DNA of 64,000 bases, taken from the NCBI GenBank assembly GCA_000733355.1, contig JNVV01000006.1, positions 630,814 to 694,813 of the forward strand. The letters are read 5' to 3'. A program made the translations under genes and the position numbers. The notes beneath the pieces are model-generated. The model did no database searches and had not been told where the DNA came from. It saw only the letters and a program-made list of their open reading frames with translations. Position 1 is the stretch's first letter, and each line of letters opens with the position of its first letter. The DNA is from Falciphora oryzae. Its lineage: Eukaryota > Ascomycota > Sordariomycetes > Magnaporthales > Magnaporthaceae. This document shows positions 45,161 through 56,244 of this stretch, one piece after another.

Positions 45161-46087
45161 TTTCGACTCGAAGGTGCTCGGTCATCTCTGGAATTATAAT
45201 TACGACCCCGACCAAGCAGCGCAGGCGGCCGTAGCCAGCCGAGCGCTGTTTCTGCTTCCAGCGTCGTGTCGCATTCGCATTGGTGGCAGGCAAGGGAGAC
45301 TCAACATCGCCGCAGCTAGCCCGGCGTGCACCGAAGCCACCTCAGCGTCAAGAAGCTGAATGACATCCACGGTTGGCTCTGGCTTGCCGGACGCCCAATG
45401 CCCCCGCGGCCGCTGAACTACCAGCAGTCCGCCTCCCGCGAGATCGCGCTCGACGAGAGGGCAGACATGCACCTTGTCTGGGCTGTCCCTCGGCGTATCT
45501 TCCTGAAGCCCTGCGCTTGGCTTCTTGCTGTCCTACACCGCTCTCATCCAGCACGAGAGCGATTTTTTCATTGCCAAGGAAAAGCGCCTGATACCGGAGA
45601 ATATGACGTGGGAGTCGTGGATTGGCCTCGTCCGTCAGCTCCTCACGAACAAGGATGACGACAAGATTGACATCCGTTACCGCTACGGCGAGCCGAGGCT
45701 GTCACGGCTGAACAAGGTCTACTGGATGCGCGGTTTCGCGCGGGGTATTGCTTCCCTTATCAAACGTATGGGGAAATGTTTACGGCAAATCTAGGGCCCA
45801 TTAGAGTAGCAATAGTATATATTGCATTGGTGCTGATGGCTATGCAGCTCGGGTTGGCCACTCCTCAGCTTGCGAACGATCAGGTGTTTCAAAGGGCGTC
45901 GTTTGGGTTTGTCGTGTTTTCGATCCTTGCGCCAGTTGGCTTGGTCTCAACCGCTGCTATCCTCCTCCTATTCTTCTTCTATAACTGGATAGCCACAGTA
46001 ATCTTTGGACGAAAGGTCACTAGGGGGCAATATTCCTGTGGTCTAGGGCTGGAGCGGAGGCCGCACGGGCTGGGCATATCTAATTAG
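45161..46087 (+). pseudogene. DUF6601-like fungal membrane protein gene, deleted and frameshifted
   Basis: The pieces match a fungal family of unknown function that I recall as DUF6601. Frame 1 (to about 45512) has LNDIHGWLWLAGRPMPPRPL, then DERADMHLVW and RRIFLKP. Frame 2 (about 45510-45740) has GFLLSYTALIQHESDFFIAK, then WESWIGLVRQLL and RLSRLNKVYW. Frame 3 (about 45740-46087) has YGEMFTANLGP and two hydrophobic segments: VYIALVLMAMQLGLAT, and a second with LLLFFFYNWIATVIFGRK. Between FLKP and GFLLSY the family normally has several dozen residues that are absent here, so a deletion changed the frame; a second shift lies near 45740. Start not determined. Pfam number is from memory. Confidence 0.62.
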
Positions 46088-46556
46088 CTATGTACAACTG
46101 CACTGTAAATGGGAGCTGTGAATGGCAGCCCAAACAGTGTCGCATTAGCAGGATGCACCGTTCCCAATAGAGCAAGGCACTTATCTGGCCCTAACATGAT
46201 CAGTGGACCCAGCTAACAAATCGGATTTGTAATTTCTGCTAGATAGAATCACTGAACAGCTGGCAGTTTCCTCTCAATCCTCACGACAAATCAAGTCGCG
46301 CACGTCCAATTACCTCTCAGAAAGCTCGATCCCCGCGCTGAAGTTAGCTCTCGAGATGCCCGTAGCAAGTTTGTTCTCCTCGCGCCAGGCAGCCGTGGAA
46401 AGCTGGGGAAAGTAGATGGGCGGTTGGAGGTGGATTGGCCAGCATCCCGTAGCCTGGAAGCAGGCGCGTCCAGGGGGTGGCATTGCCATCCATGCGCACG
46501 ATTGCGTCAACCGTGGCAGGTTTACCCGAGCGCCGGAACGATGCCAAATGCTTGGC

Positions 46557-46622
46557 TCAGTGGGCTCAGGCTCATCACAGCGGGGCTCACCCTCTGCTCA
46601 GGTTCAGCTCAGGCCCGGCGCT
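46557..46622 (+). repeat. GCTCA-rich degenerate repeat, copy B
   Basis: Contains GGCTCAGTGGGCTCAGGCTC and four more GCTCA words. It resembles 32541-32592 in the same orientation, at the opposite edge of the island of broken genes. Confidence 0.4.
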
Positions 46623-48826
46623 CAATCCAGATTTGGGGGCAAACAGTTTTCGGGGGAGAATATTCAGGTAGGCAGATCGGCCGAGAAGTGTGGGCTCGGG
46701 TAGAACCGGATTTAGTGGGCTAGTGTTGGTTGTATCGTATCAGAATCGAGCGCCTAGACCTACGGATAATTGTTCCGTCGCACACAGCAAAGGAGGCGAG
46801 AACTGGCTTCCCCTGGTGGGTAGCAAGTTTTGGCGGATGTTTTCTTTTTTTGGCTTCAGGGGGTTTGGAGTGCGTCGAGTTGCGTCGATAACCTGCCTGG
46901 GGAGATTGACCAATGAATGGAAAGCGGGTATGAGTGCACAAAAGCGGGAAATAGAAAGAAAAAAAAAAAAGAATAAAGACGAATCTGAACAGTGATCAAA
47001 GGGCAATGGCACACTCGAACGTTTTCGCCCACGGATTGGCACCACCAGCAAAACGACGCGGGTTTCAGTCACGCAAAGAGTCTCATGTGTCGTGGTCCGT
47101 GTCCCGTGGGACAGTCTCTGACTGACGTGCAGGAAAACCATGTGCCCCCTGAGCATTGATCCTCGGCTGGGGGAGCGTATGGGTCGAGGTGGCACCGGAC
47201 CGGGGACGGGACGGCATTACTGGAGTTTAGATGGAGACATGAGATGGGTTGTGTGATGGATCTTTGTTTTCTTGTCCGCAGTGATCGGGCACACATATGC
47301 TGGACGCGAAACTGGACAAAGCCACAGCCCTGAGACCCAAAATGATATACAGCAGCAGAGCGTGATCCGGACCATCACAGTGGAGCAAAGCTTGGACAAA
47401 CTCGGCTCCGGGTGGTCGGCCAAAGAGACGCGTGCCTTTCCAAATACGGCTCGCTGCTCGGGCTGGTCAAGCCCCTCACCGCCGCGTGGCTGGGTTTGAA
47501 GACTAGCGAATGCTCCGCCCCTGGGACCCTTGCCTGTTTGTCTCGTCCGGTTCACGGCCAACATCGATCGGCTGCGGAAGACACAACACATCGAGACTCG
47601 GGTGATACGGGTCGCTTAGTGCATGCTAAACTGAACTACCCCGGGCTGCCTTATCAGACGCATCTTCAAAGCGCGGTGCATCCCCGCCTGCATCCTGGCC
47701 ATACCACAAAGACTGAGAGCACCCATATAATTGACGGAATGATCCAGGTGGGAGAGAGGACGCCCGCTGTAGCCGAGCAGAGGCCGCCGGCCCATGGCTT
47801 CGGCGGGGCTTAACCGAGTTAGATCCGTAACTCTAAACCACCTTGACGATGGGTCCGCGAGCACTGGTCGTCACATGGTCTCCCGCAACTCCCTGGGTCG
47901 TCACTCGTCAGCACAAGCCTCAGAGCCAACGTATCTCTGTGGGTGCTCCGCCACTGCTGGTGCCTTTCGTCGCGGCAACAGTCCACTTTTCCCTTTGCTT
48001 CTATATGAGAAAATGAAGTCATTCACGGCCCCCATTTCTCAGTCTCGATTGTGGAGTGGCTATCTAACGGATGGCTGTCTGGGTGACATCTAAGTACTTC
48101 ACCAATGACTAATTCCCCCGTCCTCTGTCAGCAAAAGCAACCAGCATTCTCGCCGCCCTATGAGATCGCCCTGCGTTACGATATTACCCAGTCGAGAAAC
48201 TACACCAGACTGTTCAAGTGGACAAGTGCCTTTGAGACGGAGTCCCGCCGAGCTCTCGATCCGGCGATCCGGAGACGCGAGCCCAGCCCCTTTTTCAGTA
48301 GTGAGAAAACGCAAGCGCCAGCCTGGGCAAGCGAGCACTGCCCACGCCAATACGGCGAGCAACTACATATAAATACTCTGGCCTTGATGCGCCCAAAAGA
48401 CGTGGGAGAAATTATATGTCCCGACACAAAACGAAGCGAAAGACCTCAAGCTTGACCATTCGGCATAGCGAGCCGGGCATCCCCTACCCCTGGCCCTGGA
48501 GCTGGTTTCACTCAAGTGTCGTCCGCCCAGTGCCAATAGCCGCATTCCCCGACCCTCCACCCCATGCTCTGGTGCCGATCCGGAGCTTGGGGGGCCCAGC
48601 TTGGCACCGCAACCCGCTAGCAATCAATTGATACCTGTCCACCCCAGCCAATGCGCCCGCCCGCGCCATCAAAACCAGACCTTGATTGGAGGACCTAAAG
48701 CACCGCCCTGCCGCCTCTGTCGCAAGAAAAGGCGCCCCGCATTGACGCAGGGACGGGCTCGAGGCCCGCGGAATCTCTCCTCTTTTCACCCCATCTCGTG
48801 CTATTCCGTCCTGTGTCCTGTCCGGT

Positions 48827-48866
<40 letters not shown>

Positions 48867-48868
48867 TC
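48827..48868 (+). repeat. (TGTCGC)n hexanucleotide array
   Basis: About six to seven tandem TGTCGC units. The same array reads as (DS)n on the minus strand and (CR)n on the plus strand, which creates spurious open frames. Confidence 0.85.
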
Positions 48869-49450
48869 GGGCTGGAACTCGGACTGCGACAACCCAGGCC
48901 TTAGCCTGTAACCAACCAGATCTCGTTGTCTGCTGCGTGCTCACAACCGCACGCCCGCAGAGCCGCGTGTTCGAGTTTGCATACGAGGAAAATAAAATAT
49001 AAGGCATTGAGCTGCCATCCTGGCGCTGCCCTCTTCAAGGTAAGGTACCACCAGGTATGCTTGGTGTCCCTCACCAATTCCGGGTCGGCAACGCCCCAAA
49101 GTCGCCGCCCTTAATTCCCTCCCGCTCCTGTCCTCTCGCACGAGTCAAATCGGTTCCGTCTTGTCTTATCGCCTGGACGTCCGAACTCCCCTTTCACCTC
49201 GTTCTCTGCCTGCCTACTCGCGGGAACCTACCTATTTAGAGGGTGGCGTCCAAGCCCCTGCCACATCTCCTTATCCCCGCCGTTTCATACGAGACGCTGC
49301 CCCCGAGAGCCTCATCAGTGGACAGCGGGATAGTGGAAGGGCCTGGTATATGAAGGCGCCGGGCGCGGGTCTGTTGCGCGGGGCGCTGGCGCCCATAAAC
49401 CAAAACTACATACCGCCGTCATAGCACAGAAACACCAAGATCTGGCAATC

Positions 49451-51312
49451 ATGGCTGACCTTGGCCCCATAGCGGCGGCGTACCCTTCGCCACCACACTC
49501 GAGCTCCCCCTCGACTGGCCGTGGCCCCTCGGTCCACTCGCCATACGACAGATCAGCCATGTCATCGAGCCTGTCTCCCGTTGCGCCGTCCCAGAACTTT
49601 GGCGGCGGCGGCCAGGATAAGAGCCCGCTGGGATCGCTAAATCTGAATTTCCTGAAGACGCTCACGGACAAGAGAACGACCAGAGGTATGCTGATTCGCC
49701 TTCGTCTCATGTGCGGGCACGACAGTCTCTAACGGCGTGAGCAGCAGATGGATCTGCCCCGAAAAGAAGAGGCCCCAAGCCGGACAGCAAGCCTGCTCTG
49801 ACCAGGCGGCAGGAGCTGAACCGGCAGGCACAACGGTGAGTTTCTAGTCACGCCAGAGGACAGCCTCCCCTCCGAAGCGGGCGCACGGTTGTGGGCTGCG
49901 CGCTCGAGGTCTCGTCCAAACCCCTGACGGTTCTGTGCGCGCACCCGTTTTCGTATAGGACGCACCGAGAAAGGAAAGAGCTCTACATCAAAGCTTTGGA
50001 GGACGAGGTCCTGCGGCTCAAGGAGGTCTACAGCAACGCTTCACAAGACAAGGAGCGCCTTGCCAGCGAGAATCAGCAGCTCAAGCAGCTGCTCGCGCAG
50101 AACGGAATATCGCTGAGCGGGATGATCGGCGGCTTCGGGGACGACTCGATAAGCAACCCCAGCATCGGCTATGCGTCCTCAACGAGCGGCTACGGGGGCG
50201 GCGCGCCGTCGTCGCACACGAGCGCCTTCACACCGCCGCCGCTCTCGGCCAACCCACTCGGCGGGCAGCCGCGGGCCGCGTCCAGGCACCCGAGTCACGA
50301 GCACAAGCATCAGCCGCACCATGGCCACAGCCACTCGCAGGGCCATGGACAGAGCGCGCAGAGGAATCCGGCGGTGGATTATGATCAAGCTGGGATCGAC
50401 TTCGTCTTAACGTACGAAAACCCCTCGAAGGCATACATGTCACCGCCCCATCAGTAGTCACTGCTTTCAGTGCAATACACACCATAGAAGCCAAGCAGAG
50501 AGTCGGTGACTACCACATTCGTTCCACACACATACACACACTCACACACATGCACATATCGACACAGCGGAGGACTCCCTTCGTTCGTGTATGAGAGTGT
50601 TCCAGCACATTGTTCCAGCACATTACACCGTCACCGTCGTCGAGAGGCCACCGGCAGAGTGGGATCCACCACCGCGCGTGGATTTTCTTGTTCTGTTCTC
50701 TGTTTCTTTCTTTCTTTTCGTCATGTAAATCGTGCTTACTCATCTTCATATTAGTCTCGAGAAGCCATGCATGGATCACCTTCCCTGGCTGTTGGAGCGG
50801 GGTATCGAGACCGGTGGCTCGGAGCCGTGTGGCCATGCTCTGATGGCTTCCTGCCCTCCCGAGCCGTTCCCGGAGCTGACCCCGGAAATCCCTTTCGGCT
50901 ATGCCAACGTCAAAGGCGGCGACATTGACTCAGGTCAACGCACCTGGGAGCTCTCCAAGGCTGATCTCAACACCCTTCTCGACCTGAGCAAGCGCCTGAA
51001 TCTGGACGGCGAGATCACCCCGGTGATGGCATGGGGCATGGTCCTCGCCCATCCTCGGCTGGCTGAGATGTCTCTCCAGGACTTCCAGAAGCTAACCGAA
51101 GAGCTGGGCCGCAAGGTCCGCTGCTACGGGTAAGTCCGATCATGTCGTTCCGGTTGCCGATGTGAGATTTAAAAAAGCTGACGAAACTATCTGCTAGATT
51201 TGGTGCTGTTATGGAGGAGTTCGAGGTTCGCGATGCGCTCGAGAACGTCTTCTCTACGAAGCCTGAAATCTACTACCAGCCCAGGATGACCGAGTATGTT
51301 ACCGGATACTAG
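49451..51312 (+). CDS. bZIP transcription factor
   Basis: Nuclear DNA-binding regulator. Five exons, 49451-49685, 49748-49835, 49959-50411, 50755-51129 and 51198-51312, give 421 residues. The basic region and zipper span about residues 82-150 (KRRGPKPDSKPALTRRQELN, RTHRERKELYIKALEDEV, with leucines continuing through QLKQLLAQN). A Gly/Ser/His-rich middle (HEHKHQPHHGHSHSQGHG) follows, then a conserved C-terminal domain of filamentous-fungal bZIPs (CGHALMASCPPEPFPELTPE, LSKADLNTLLDLSKRLNLDG, GKVRCYG-like KVRCYGFGAVMEEFEVRDAL). Exon 2 has a NAGNAG acceptor (GCAGCAG, 49741-49747) giving or losing one Ala. Intron 3 is 343 nt with a CA-rich tract; if retained, a stop arises at 50455-50457. No named ortholog assigned. 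Confidence 0.92.
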
Positions 51313-51979
51313 TGTGAGCATCTGGGTGGTCACAATTCCGGCGGCGAAAGAGCATCCGATAGACAGGAACGATAGAGACGTCCCCACAGCGGAGGCAGGA
51401 CCATCGGCGCGGTGCAGCCACGGGGTTCCTCGGTGAGACACCAGGAAGGGTCCTGCAGAACCCCTTCCTTTCGAACAGTCGAGTTGTGAGCATCGATGAG
51501 ATTGCTGCGCAGAACAGAGAACGTATGAATTTATGAACACGCACTGCTTTATATCTCCAACCACTCCCTTTTACTATGACCCCCTTTTCGTCGCTGTAGG
51601 GGTTGGTGACAAATGGGGGACCCACGTGACGTGCCAGTCAGGTGATACGTGTTTCTGGTGCTCCCCCGACTCGCGGCAGAAAACGGCTCTGCCCCGCATG
51701 CCCACCCCCACGCCCACCGAATGAAATTTGGGTAGAATTACACGAACGCTTTGCTTTGGTGGGATTGTGGCGTATTTGCGCATGATTCCCAGCACAGGAC
51801 GGAAGGGACTGCACGCTCTCGCGGCCACCACCCCCCGGAGAAAACGAGATATTCAAGGCAGCAAAGTCGTTTTTATCGCTTTGCTCACGTGCTGCTCAGA
51901 GGTCTTTTAGTCGCCTCACGGTTTCTCAATAGTTCATCGCAGCAGACCTTGTCACCCCGCCGAAGCATCTCGCGACAAA
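51313..51979. other. intergenic between bZIP and eIF3d genes
   Basis: 667 bp with bZIP 3' UTR and eIF3d promoter/5' UTR; no additional gene seen. Confidence 0.5.
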
Positions 51980-53912
51980 ATGCCGACCTCGCTGGCGGAC
52001 ATCGTCGCCGCCCTGCCGGACGGCGATGGCTGGGGCCCGCCGACCACGACCGAGTCCACACTGAACGGCGTTCCCTATGCCCCCTTCTCCAAGGGCGACA
52101 AGCTGGGTCGCATGGCGGACTGGACTGCCGATGGCAAAGACGGCAGGGACGGTCGCGGCGGCAGGCAACAGTTCAACAGGAACTTCAGAGGTAGGTAGAC
52201 AACTCTGAACCGCGGCCCCATACAACCCGCGATCAGTTTGATGAGACTCTCGAGGTTCGAAGCTAAAGTCATGGCCTGCTCCCCAAACAAACAGATCAAC
52301 AAGTCTACGGTGCGGGCGTTGCCTCGCTATTCGCGGCCCCCCAGGCCGAGGACGAATCCACATTCTCTGTCGTCAGCAACGTCCGCGACAGCGCAAAGTC
52401 AAGATTCGGCCGCGGTGCCGTCTTCACTCGCGGCCGGGGCCAGCGGGGCGCACGGGCTGACGGCCGCGCCGGCCGCGCCCAGCTCTCGCGCGGCGGGCGC
52501 CAGGGTGGACAGTACGGCGGCGGCGGTGGTGGCTACGACAGCGGGCGGGGCGGCGGCAGGTCCAACGCGGGCGGTCGGGGCGGCCGGCGCTTCGGCTGGA
52601 AGGACTACGACAAGCCGGCGCGGAACCGGGACGCCTCCATCAACGTCAAGGCCGACTGGACACTGCTCGAGGAGATCGACTTCAACCGTCTGGGCAAGCT
52701 CAACCTGGACGCGGACGAGGGCGAGGATATCACCTCGTACGGCTTCCTGTACTCGTACGACCGCTCCTACGACAAGCCCGCCGTCAAGTCGGCCGAGCGC
52801 AAGCTCGTCCCGCTCGATCGCGCCGCATACAACGTCACCACCTCGTCCGATCCCATCATCCAAGAGCTCGCCGAGAAGGACGAGGCTACCATCTTCGCCA
52901 CCGACAGCACGCTCTCCATGCTCATGTGCGCCCCGCGCTCCGTGTACCCATGGGATATTGTCATTGTTCGGCAGGGCAACAAGATCTTCCTGGACAAGCG
53001 CGACAACGCCGCGCTTGACATGGTCACTGTTAACGAGAACGCTGCCGACGCGCCGCTCGAGGCGTCCGAGGGCAGCAAGGACAGCCTCAACCAGCCCCAT
53101 GCGTTAGCGGAGGAGGCTACTTACATCAACCACAACTTTGTCAACCAGGTTGCCGTCGAGTCCGATGCCCAAAAGGTCGAGATGGAGAACGAGAACCCCT
53201 TCTACAACGCGGCCGAGGAGACGGAGCCGCCGGCGTCCAAGGCGTACAAGTACAGGAAGTTCGACCTCTCGACCAACGAGGAGGACCCTGTGTACCTGGT
53301 CGTCCGGACAGAGCTGGACGCCGTCCAGAAGAACGCGACCAACGGCGAGGACCAGTTCCTGACTGTCAGGGCGCTCAACGAGTTCGATAACAAGGCTCAG
53401 GGATCCGGTGGCGCACTCGATTGGCGTAGCAAACTGGTCAGCCAGCGCGGTGCTGTCGTGGCGACCGAGATGAAGAACAACAGCTGCAAGCTGGCCAGGT
53501 GGACCGTTCAGAGCATCCTCGCCAAGGCGGATGTCATGAAGCTTGGGTATGTCGCGACTGTCACCCGCTGCTTCTTTTTCTCCGTCCAATAACTGCCTCG
53601 TTACTGACCTATATATGATTATACAGCTTCGTTTCGAGGGCTTCACCAAAGTCTAACGATAAGCACGTCATCTTGGGTGTTATCGGCTGGAAGCCTAGGG
53701 ACTTTGCCAACCAGATGAACCTGTCGCTGTCCAACGGATGGGGTATTGTCCGCACCATCGTCGACATGTGTCTCAAGAGGGAGGACGGCAAGTTCATCCT
53801 TGTCAAGGACCCCAACAAGTCCATCCTCCGTCTGTACGAAGTCCCGGCCAACAGCCTGGACGAGGATGGTGAGGACCAGGGCGATATTGAGGAGGGGGAG
53901 GAGGAGGAGTAG
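51980..53912 (+). CDS. translation initiation factor eIF3 subunit d (Moe1)
   Basis: mRNA cap-binding subunit of eIF3 in the 43S preinitiation complex. Three exons, 51980-52190, 52295-53546 and 53627-53912, give 582 residues. The N-terminus ([20 protein letters not shown]) and the [17 protein letters not shown] block are typical of the subunit. An RGG-rich segment lies at about residues 110-170. The folded core follows ([18 protein letters not shown], then [69 protein letters not shown]). The tail is acidic (EEGEEEE). Introns use GTAGGT/ACAG and GTATGT/ACAG and keep frame. Length and motif order match the family, so the call is firm. Confidence 0.96.
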
Positions 53913-54325
53913 ATACTTTGAGGACGTGCGAGGAGGGAAAACGGCAACCATTCGATCTGACTTGGGTCTGATTTGGGAGGTGTAGGTAGACAAAAGACAA
54001 GCACACTGCAATGGTGGTGCTTTTCAATCGGCGACATCAAAAGAAGGGACGAAAATGGCCCTCAGCGGGCAGTCAGGGGCTCCCAAATTTGGTGCGGGCA
54101 TTCAAAGTACCGTGTTAACGTATAGTGCGAGACATTATTGTTACATGAGCGTGGGTTCACTGGGCAAAAGTGGGGTGGCATCGACTGAATGGCAGCTGCG
54201 CGTCAGTCATTGGCTATGGTTGGAATTCAACATGGTGCTCCATGCTCTTCCAATTTTCTTCCTCTTGCACTGAGCCTTTGCCTTCATCTCCATCATGCTG
54301 CGCCGATGGAGGCCGTCGCAGAAAA
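53913..54325. other. intergenic, eIF3d to HECT_2 gene
   Basis: 413 bp. An open frame runs into the next gene from 54170, but that extension has no conserved character and is treated as 5' UTR. Confidence 0.5.
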
Positions 54326-56095
54326 ATGTCAGACCAGTTCAGTATCTACGCTGAGCTTCTGTCAAACATCCGCCAGGTCTCTATAGTAGCCAGCCTCCCC
54401 TCGGCGTGCAATGCCAGCACGAAAGCGATTCTATTGAACGGTGGCAGCCGGATCCACGTCTGCCACGAGGGCGACAGCCGGGTGCTAAACCTGCCCGCAG
54501 CGGTCCACACCGGCAGCGGTGCTGGTAACGGCCCTGTCATCCTACCTCCAGCAAAGCCTGCTGCTAGTGCGGGAGCAGCCGGACGCGACGGCGCGCGAGG
54601 CCGCCAATGCGCGTGGCGCCTCCCCCTGCCGCCTTCTCCCAATGTGCGCCAAGCGGCGGCTGCTGCTGCCGCGGCGAGCCCGGCAGCCCGGGGCGTGGCG
54701 GTGCCGTGGGAGGCCGTGCGCATCGCACCTGCTGTCACCTCAGTGCGGTGCCGGTCGTGTCGGGCCGTGGTCGTGCCCGGAAGTCACATCACGCGCTGGA
54801 AGGACCTGCCGAGCGCCGACTGGGCCGAGATGATGGAGTTTTGGCACTGCCACAAGCCCGACGACCACGCTGATGGGCCTCACCGCGAGGATGGGCGTGA
54901 TGGTGGCGACCATGAGCATGACCACGACCTCGACCATCACCGGGACGACGGCAAGGCGGACGACCAGGCCTTGGCCGGGCGGGGATACGGTGCCAACTCC
55001 AGAATCCAGGCTCAGAAGGGTGTTGGCTTTGTGGATCTGGCCATGTTCTTGTTTGCCGAAGAGGATTGTGAGGGCATCATGGTAAGTTGACCGTTTTCCT
55101 CTTATGTCATATGGCTCGACAGCCTTTGTGGGTATATAAGAAGGCGACCCGGCCTCCTCAGTGGCTTGATCACCGATACAAGTGCCCTAGAGTGATACCC
55201 CTGTTCCTTCTCTGTCTTCGGCAGGGAACCGCCGGACTTGTCTTGAGGTGTCTTGGGTCTTTGGAAACGAGAGCCACGGGGCTTGGCTGTGCGGGGAACA
55301 GACCTCCTTTTTCACCGTGATTTCTAAAGTGTGGACTTCTCGGGATTACAGGAGGGACATAACCATCTGGCCTGATAGGTGTTACGCGCGAAGTCCATGG
55401 CTGCTCTCATTGCCTCATCCTTATAGTGTCTGCGCCCGAGACGTCTGCTGACAGCAAAACCGCTACCCCAGTTCTCACCATCCTCTGCCGGCAATTTCCT
55501 CAAGAGTCCGTCTCTTGATGTTCCAGCTGGAACCCCAGTCAGGCACCTGAGTGCATCTTGCGCTTCATGTGAATCCACCATAGGCTACTACAGCTTTGGG
55601 CCGTCGGCTGTGGCACTCTTAAAGTGGCAGGTACTCATACAGGAAGAGCCTGAAGCAGCCGTAGCCTCCTCGCCACCCTCCATCGGCCAATGCCTCGCCG
55701 CTATGCTGCTGTCTACAATCGCCCGGTCAGGCTCATCCAAACCGTTGGTTGTGCCAATAACAGGACTGGTGGCGGGAACAGGAGGCCAGGTGGTGACGTC
55801 AGGCAAAGCATTGAGCCTCTGGATATTGAACAGCACCATCCGTTTCGCGTCCACTGCGGACTCCGGCAGGAATGTATCGGCCATCAAGTTGCTCTACAAG
55901 GTCATCACCGAGGACGATGCCAACAAGATGATGGAGTCGATGAACTCGGATACTCAGGACGTGGCCATGCCTGATGAGTCTCTAGGTTCCATCATCGCGA
56001 TGCTGGATCGCAGCAACGCCATTCTTCCTGTCGATGACCGGGTGTTTCAAGGTTGGAAGGTGGGCCTGCTAGAGCAATGGGAGTCGGGCAATTAA
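54326..56095 (+). CDS. HECT_2 / UBE3D-type E2-binding E3 ubiquitin ligase
   Basis: Ubiquitin-conjugating-enzyme-binding protein related to human UBE3D and fission yeast Ipa1. Two exons proposed, 54326-55081 and 55472-56095, giving 459 residues. The donor at 55082 is GTAAGT; the acceptor is CCCCAG at 55471 with a GCTGAC branch site near 55447. Conserved pieces are FSIYAELLSNIRQVSIVASL, the metal-binding-like VRCRSCRAVV, WKDLPSADWAEMMEFWHCHK, GFVDLAMFLFAEEDC, CASCESTIGYY, ALLKWQVLI, PSIGQCLAAMLLSTIARSGS, LWILNSTIRFAS and the C-terminal VFQGWKVGLLEQWE. A His/Asp-rich insertion follows the CHK motif. The 390-nt intron is long for this window and might hide a small exon. Confidence 0.85.
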
Positions 56096-56244
56096 GGAAC
56101 GCGCTGATGCAGTTCGGACATAAGAGGAAAAGCCAGCTTCTGGCCTGTTACGATGAGACCCCAAACAATGATACCCATTCAAGGCATGTTGTACCTTATA
56201 ATGCCTCGTTTTGCTGCTTTTCATTCGTGATACATGTGCCTATC

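Larger units (their letters stand above)
46088..49450. other. 3.4-kb non-coding region upstream of the bZIP gene
   Basis: No gene supported. Includes a GCTCA-rich stretch (about 46557-46622), an A run (46961-46972) and a TGTCGC hexanucleotide array (48827-48868). The last part should hold the bZIP promoter and 5' UTR. Confidence 0.5.

Noticed and set aside
48695..48892. Minus-strand Asp-Ser repeat protein
   Set aside because: Pure translation of the TGTCGC microsatellite.
50412..50457. Stop at 50457 as the end of the bZIP gene
   Set aside because: The conserved C-terminal domain continues after a well-formed intron; kept only as a possible retained-intron isoform.
54170..54325. Upstream start for the HECT_2 gene
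   Set aside because: The extra 52 residues are Cys/Ser-rich noise; family similarity begins at MSDQFSIY.
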